A DNA stretch of 25,828 nucleotides from a bacterium UBP10_UBA1149 (lineage in GTDB: Bacteria; Desulfobacterota; Binatia; UBA1149), in the NCBI GenBank assembly GCA_002311335.1, contig DBZX01000015.1, positions 48,921 through 74,748 on the forward strand, given 5' to 3'. Each line of letters starts with the position of its first letter. Positions within the stretch are counted from its first letter, which is position 1. Both the position numbers and the translations under genes were made by a program. Under the pieces are notes generated by a model. The model saw only the letters and a program-made list of their open reading frames with translations, was not told where the DNA came from and ran no database searches. Of the stretch, positions 21,906-25,828 are shown one piece after another.

Positions 21906-22748
21906 ATGGCAGACAAGGGAATAATCATAACGGCGGACGACCTCGGCATGTACCCCGAGGTGAACGACGCCGTCATGGACGGCTACGACTCGGGTATCAT
22001 CTCGAGCACGGGCTTGCGCGTTAACGGTCCGGCTTCGCGGTCGGCCATGGTCTCGGCCTCCATGCGCTCGGGCCTGGGCACCGGCCTGCACCTGGTGTTG
22101 TGCGAGGGCACGTCGACGCTTCCGCGGCGCCACATACCCAACCTGGTCGACGCGGGCGGCCGCTTCGTGGACCGTCCCCTGGAGGCCATGTGGCTGTACC
22201 GCAGGGGCGGTGGACTGAGGCAGGAGCTGCGCGCCGAAATTCGCGCCCAGGTCGAGAAGTTCCTGTCCGGCGGTCTCGTACTGAGCTACGTTTCGAGCAG
22301 CTACAGCCTGCACCTTCTGCCCTCGGTGCTGTCCATACTCAGGGAGCTGTCGCTGGAGTATCCCATCTGGGCCATGCGCAAACCCTGCGGCCCGACCTGG
22401 AAATACAGTAGGGAGTTCGTGGTGGGTGGCTGGGAGCGACGCGCCGAAAACGCTGCCATGCGCCCCGCGCTTGCCTGGGGGCGACTGCGCTCGGGCAGGT
22501 TCCGCGGACCCGACCGGGTAGAGATCCTGGGCCGTCATCGTCCGGTGACCGAGGGTGGCATGGTCGAGTTGCTCGCTTCGCTCAAGAGCGGCGTCACCGA
22601 GTTGGTGTGTCACCCTGGATCGCTGCTGCCGCGTTACGACGGCGTGGGCGAGGCCGCGGCGCTCACCAGCCCGATGGTTCGCAAGGAACTCGCGGCGCGG
22701 GAAGACATCGACCTGGTTTCGTACCGGGATATTTCGGAAGAAGCCTGA
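21906..22748 (+). CDS. ChbG/YdjC-family protein, HpnK-like
   Basis: YdjC-type proteins are metal-dependent deacetylases of N-acetylated sugars; HpnK is the relative found in hopanoid clusters. The 280-residue product matches HpnK-type proteins at IITADDLGMYPEVNDAV (Asp11, Asp12), GLHLVLCEG (His62), IPNLVDAGGRF and TELVCHPGS. The central metal motif, usually D-H-V-N-x-H-x-H-x-H-x-H-P, is here SYVSSSYSLHLLP (residues 127-139), keeping only His136. The protein may have lost or changed catalysis. No other hopanoid gene is in the window. The start at ATG 21906 fits the first strand, with AAGG about 12 bases upstream. It is convergent with mgtE. Confidence 0.82.
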   Translation: MADKGIIITADDLGMYPEVNDAVMDGYDSGIISSTGLRVNGPASRSAMVSASMRSGLGTGLHLVLCEGTSTLPRRHIPNLVDAGGRFVDRPLEAMWLYRRGGGLRQELRAEIRAQVEKFLSGGLVLSYVSSSYSLHLLPSVLSILRELSLEYPIWAMRKPCGPTWKYSREFVVGGWERRAENAAMRPALAWGRLRSGRFRGPDRVEILGRHRPVTEGGMVELLASLKSGVTELVCHPGSLLPRYDGVGEAAALTSPMVRKELAAREDIDLVSYRDISEEA

Positions 22749-22750
22749 GC

Positions 22751-22776
22751 CCGGCGGCGATATTTCCGGCGGCGAT
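22751..22776. repeat. 11-bp direct repeat CCGGCGGCGAT between convergent genes
   Basis: CCGGCGGCGAT occurs at 22751-22761 and 22766-22776, separated by ATTT, and spans the whole gap between the HpnK-like gene and mgtE. No terminator hairpin is seen there. Confidence 0.6.
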
Positions 22777-24134
22777 CAGATCCCGAGGGCGACGCTGAGC
22801 AGGCCGAGGAAGACGAGGAAGCCGAGCAGGTCGGTGCCCGCCGTCACGAACACCGACGAGGCCACTGCCGGGTCTGCGCCCAGCCGTCGCAAGCCCATGG
22901 GCACGAGCGTGCCGAGGGCCGCGGCGATGAGCATGTTGATGATCATCGCGGTGGCCATGACCGAGGCCAGCCTTACGTTGCCCGTCCACGCGTAGACAGT
23001 AGCCGCGGCCACCGAGCCCAGCACCGTGCCGTTGAGCAGGGCGATGGTCAGTTCGCGCATTACGATGCGGCGGGTGTTATGCGGGCTCAGCTCGCCTAGC
23101 ACCAACCCGCGTACGACCAGGGTCATCGTCTGGACGCCTGCGTTGCCACCCTGGCTGGCCACTACCGTCATAAAAGCCGCGGCGATGGCCACCTGGTGTA
23201 TAGTCTCCTGGAACAGCGAGATAGCCGCCGCGCTCACGGTGGCGGTCATGAGATTCAGTCCCAGCCACGGGAGCCGGGTGCGCAGGGCCTTTACGGGCCC
23301 GTGCAGGCCCAGTGGTTCGTCGCCCACGCCGGCCATCTTGAGCATGTCCTCGGTGGCTTCTTCTTCGATTACGTCGACCACGTCGTCAACGGTTATGCGA
23401 CCGACCAGCAGCTCGGAAGCGTCGACCACGGGTAGCGAGAGAAGGTCGTATTTTTCGAACAGGTGCGCCACTTCTTCCTGGTCTACCGTCGCGCTCACCG
23501 ACACGAGGTCACTGAGCAGGATCTCGTCTACCGAGGAACCGTCGTCGGCCATGAGCAGGTTGCGGACGGGTACGTAGCCTACGAGCTTTTTCTTGTGGTC
23601 GGTGATGAAGACGTTGTGAATATCGTGAAAATCGTCGCGGTGTTGCCTGAGGTAGGTGCGCACCTGTCGCACGGTGGTTCCAATATCCACCGACGCGACC
23701 TCGGTTTTCATAAGTCCGCCGGCACTGTCGTCGGGGTAGGAAAGCAGCCCCTGCACGTCACGCCGGGTCTCGGGGTCGGCCCGGTGCAGGAGCAGCAGCT
23801 TGCGGTCTTCGGGAAGTTCGCCCAGAAGGTCAGCGGCGTCATCGCTGTCGAGGCCTTCGAGCAGCGTGGTAATGTGCGCGTCGGCCAGGCGCGCGAGCAG
23901 GGCCGCACGGGCTGATTCGCCGACGTCGCTTATGACCTCGGCCGCGCGGTCGTCATCGAGTACCGAGAATACCGACAGGCGCTCGTTATCGTCGTCGAGC
24001 TGGTCGAGGATCTCGGCTATGTCGGCGGGGTGAAGGCGGGCGGTTTCCTGGCGCAGCACCAGGTCGTCGGCCAGCGCTGCCGCCGCAAACACGCGTTCGC
24101 GTACTTCGCGCTCCTGCTCGACGGTGTCGCTCAT
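22776..24134 (-). CDS. mgtE: Magnesium transporter MgtE
   Basis: MgtE is a dimeric Mg2+ channel of the inner membrane gated by its own cytoplasmic domains. The 452-residue product has the N domain (LHPADIAEILDQLDDDNERLS, LLEGLDSDDAADLLGELPED), the tandem CBS domains (LMKTEVASVDIGTTVRQVRTYLR to RITVDDVVDVIEEEATEDML) and five C-terminal helices, with the selectivity-linked segment NAGVQTMTLVVRGLVLGEL. Length and order match the family. The ATG at 24134 has AAGGGA eight bases upstream and overlaps the stop of the upstream glycosyltransferase (ATGA), so the pair is one transcript. Confidence 0.95.
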   Translation of the reverse strand: MSDTVEQEREVRERVFAAAALADDLVLRQETARLHPADIAEILDQLDDDNERLSVFSVLDDDRAAEVISDVGESARAALLARLADAHITTLLEGLDSDDAADLLGELPEDRKLLLLHRADPETRRDVQGLLSYPDDSAGGLMKTEVASVDIGTTVRQVRTYLRQHRDDFHDIHNVFITDHKKKLVGYVPVRNLLMADDGSSVDEILLSDLVSVSATVDQEEVAHLFEKYDLLSLPVVDASELLVGRITVDDVVDVIEEEATEDMLKMAGVGDEPLGLHGPVKALRTRLPWLGLNLMTATVSAAAISLFQETIHQVAIAAAFMTVVASQGGNAGVQTMTLVVRGLVLGELSPHNTRRIVMRELTIALLNGTVLGSVAAATVYAWTGNVRLASVMATAMIINMLIAAALGTLVPMGLRRLGADPAVASSVFVTAGTDLLGFLVFLGLLSVALGI

Positions 24135-25828
24135 TTTCGTTTTCCCTTGTCCCCGTGCCGCACCCTGGTCAACAGGAGAGCCTCCCTGTCCGGGCTGTCG
24201 CCGTAGGTATAGCGCAGAACCTCCTGCAAGTAATAGTCGCCGGCCGGCGGCAAGGAGTTCTCGTTTACCAGCAGCCAGGTGTCCTGCTCGTCGAACAAGG
24301 GCAGGTGGTCGTCCACGCGGTACACGTTGCGACCAGCGTAGAAGACGGCCCCGTAGTCAAAGCCGCGGTAGAAAAACATCGGCGCATCTTTTTCGGGAAG
24401 CTGCACGTTGACCCTCGCCATGAAATCGCGCAGGCCCTGCTCTCGTCCGAGCTGGGTTTGAAACACCAAGGGCAGCACGAACTGCGACACGGCGATGGCC
24501 GAGGCGAACAGCAGGGCCGACGCGACCGGTTTGTGACGGGCAAGGGCTGCCACTGCGCCGCTCCCGCCCAGCAGCAGCGTGGCCGACCAGGCAACGCAGG
24601 CCACGGGATTAGCCGCGATGGTGTCGCGGATAACCGGCAGGTTGGCGGCGTCGCTGCGACTGAGCAGCGGGTCCAGCCAGGCGGTGACATCGACTCCGAG
24701 TGCTTGCGCGACCACCACGATCAGTGGCAGCGCCAGCACGGCGGCGACCAGGCTCGCCAGCCAGGAGAGCATGCGCGCGGGCCGCGCGTCGGAGGCGGCC
24801 CGGCCGGTGGATGCCATCGATGCCCACCAGATGCCGTAGAGCATGGCCAGCGCCGGGTAAAGGCTGAGCAGGTAGACACCTCTTTTTGATCCGGCCAGCG
24901 AGTAGATGAGCAGCGTGACTGCAAACCAGCACAGCAACAGTGTGGTGGCCTGGTCGTGCTCGCCGCGGCGTGCGCGGGCCACGAGGCCGACCACCAGGCC
25001 GGGTGCGAACAGGCTCCACGGTGCAAAGCCACCGAGCAGGGCGGGCAGATAGTAGAGCGGGGAGTGTACGTGACCCACCCCCGGCGTCTGGGCACTGACA
25101 AGTCGCTGCAGGTTCTCCTTCATGACCAGCTTTTCAAAAAAGGGCATCCCACCTTCCCAGCTGGCAGCCAGGTACCAGGCCGCCGCCAGCGACAGGATCG
25201 CCAGGCCTTTGCCGAGGCGCAGCCGGCGCAGGTATTCGCGGTCGCCGCGCAGCAGCAGGAAGCAGGCAATAACGGCCACCGGGATCACCAGGCCCACCGG
25301 TCCCTTTGCCAGCACGGCCAGGGTCGTGCAGGCGTAGAAACCCAACGACAGCGGTCTGCGGTCACACAGGTAGCCGCGCATGAAGAACAGCAGCGCGCCG
25401 GTCGTAGCCGCGGCCAGTACCATGTCCACGCGCGCGGTGGTGGCCGAGATAGTCCACTGCACGGTGGTGAGCAGCACCAGGGTCGAGAGGAAGGCAGCCA
25501 GTGGTCCGAAGAATCTCGCGGCGGCGGCGGCAACGGCGGCAGCGCAGGCTATCGACGCCGCGGCCGAGGGCAGGCGCGTTGTCCATTCTGAAACGAAACC
25601 CACGGCGAGGCTCACGAGCGCACCCAGCCAGTGAAACAGCGGTGGTTTCGACGGTATCTCGTGGCCGTTTCTCAGCGGCAGTATCCAGTTCCCGTTTTCT
25701 ACGATGGCCTGCACGACAATGGCTTCGCGGGGTTCACCCTTGGTGTAAAAGGGGACCTGCGAAATCGGTACGACGTAGAGCAGCGAGGCCAGCGTCAGCA
25801 GCAGGGGCAGCAGCAGGAGCAGCAGCAG
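24131..25828 (-). CDS. ArnT-like GT39 membrane glycosyltransferase (partial, right edge)
   Basis: The frame stays open to the last base, so the N terminus lies outside the window; the GTG at 25714 is internal. Upstream of it the sequence reads a Leu-rich helix, then EPREAIVVQAIVENGNW, LPLRNGHEIPSKPPLFHWL, which is the GT39/ArnT pattern of an acidic loop (E-P-R-E-A) followed by a KPPLFHW helix. About a dozen hydrophobic helices follow and the last 120 residues are a soluble tail (FFYRGFDYGAVFYAGRNVYR). Such enzymes move sugars, for example aminoarabinose, from undecaprenyl carriers to lipid A or other acceptors in the periplasm. The visible part is 565 residues. It overlaps mgtE by four bases. 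The real donor and acceptor are unknown. Confidence 0.85.
   Translation of the reverse strand: MLLLLLLPLLLTLASLLYVVPISQVPFYTKGEPREAIVVQAIVENGNWILPLRNGHEIPSKPPLFHWLGALVSLAVGFVSEWTTRLPSAAASIACAAAVAAAAARFFGPLAAFLSTLVLLTTVQWTISATTARVDMVLAAATTGALLFFMRGYLCDRRPLSLGFYACTTLAVLAKGPVGLVIPVAVIACFLLLRGDREYLRRLRLGKGLAILSLAAAWYLAASWEGGMPFFEKLVMKENLQRLVSAQTPGVGHVHSPLYYLPALLGGFAPWSLFAPGLVVGLVARARRGEHDQATTLLLCWFAVTLLIYSLAGSKRGVYLLSLYPALAMLYGIWWASMASTGRAASDARPARMLSWLASLVAAVLALPLIVVVAQALGVDVTAWLDPLLSRSDAANLPVIRDTIAANPVACVAWSATLLLGGSGAVAALARHKPVASALLFASAIAVSQFVLPLVFQTQLGREQGLRDFMARVNVQLPEKDAPMFFYRGFDYGAVFYAGRNVYRVDDHLPLFDEQDTWLLVNENSLPPAGDYYLQEVLRYTYGDSPDREALLLTRVRHGDKGKRK

Noticed and set aside
25780..25828. CAG repeats at the right edge as a CRISPR or satellite array
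   Set aside because: They are in-frame Leu codons of the GT39 first helix on the minus strand, with no spacer structure.

Overview
The window is GC-rich, almost completely coding bacterial DNA with no RNA gene, insertion sequence, phage gene or CRISPR array visible. The cell is Gram-negative: there are ExbB/ExbD proton-channel genes, two predicted lipoproteins, a periplasmic TPR protein and a TonB-like anchored protein. The gene mix (LLM-class flavin/F420 oxidoreductase, acyl-CoA synthetase, HpnK-like deacetylase, DnaQ-UvrC fusion, doubled ExbD) and the heavy use of GTG and TTG starts with 4-bp stop/start overlaps would fit an uncultured deltaproteobacterial-type lineage (Myxococcota, Desulfobacterota or Binatota-like). 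That placement is an inference from gene content; no marker gene fixes it.

Layout. 1-1634 (+): the end of a coiled-coil protein, a lipoprotein and a glyoxalase II-type hydrolase. 1642-3048 (-): a polytopic GT-C/GT39-like membrane protein whose true start lies further upstream. 3197-5394 (+): coaE coupled to an acyl-CoA synthetase. 5372-6475 (-): D-Ala-D-Ala ligase. 6681-7571 (+): a LysR regulator, convergent with an LLM-class oxidoreductase (7601-8551, -). 8678-12227 (+): a tight run of a Smr-domain protein, a secreted beta-propeller, a CDP-alcohol phosphatidyltransferase and a second lipoprotein. 12256-17209 (-): a five-gene operon, transcribed VWA protein, ExbB, ExbD, ExbD, TPR protein. 17280-22748 (+): a ferredoxin/zinc-ribbon fusion, a DnaQ-UvrC-like nuclease, a ClC channel with CBS domains and an HpnK/YdjC-family protein. 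22776-25828 (-): MgtE, overlapped by an ArnT-like GT39 transferase that runs off the right edge.

The most interesting unit is the 12256-17209 operon. Its first gene encodes a VWA-domain protein whose only membrane helix carries a TonB/TolA-like S-x3-H motif (S44, H48, L55, T59, compared with the SHLS motif of TonB). It is followed by a complete proton-channel set (ExbB with its pore Glu, two different ExbD proteins each with the membrane Asp) and a large exported TPR protein. My reading is a proton-motive-force-driven envelope machine in which a metal-binding VWA domain takes the place of the TonB or TolA periplasmic arm. ExbB with two ExbD/TolR proteins is known from Myxococcus gliding motors (AglRQS); I do not recognise a described system with a VWA protein bearing a TonB-type helix.

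Other points of interest are proteins with eroded or unusual active sites: the GIY-YIG module of the DnaQ-UvrC fusion lacks its signature residues, the HpnK-like protein has lost most of its HxHxH metal motif, and the ferredoxin is joined through a 21-bp tandem-repeat Pro/Ala linker to a zinc ribbon. No stretch longer than about 210 bases lacks a gene; the largest gap (6476-6680) holds two small inverted repeats.
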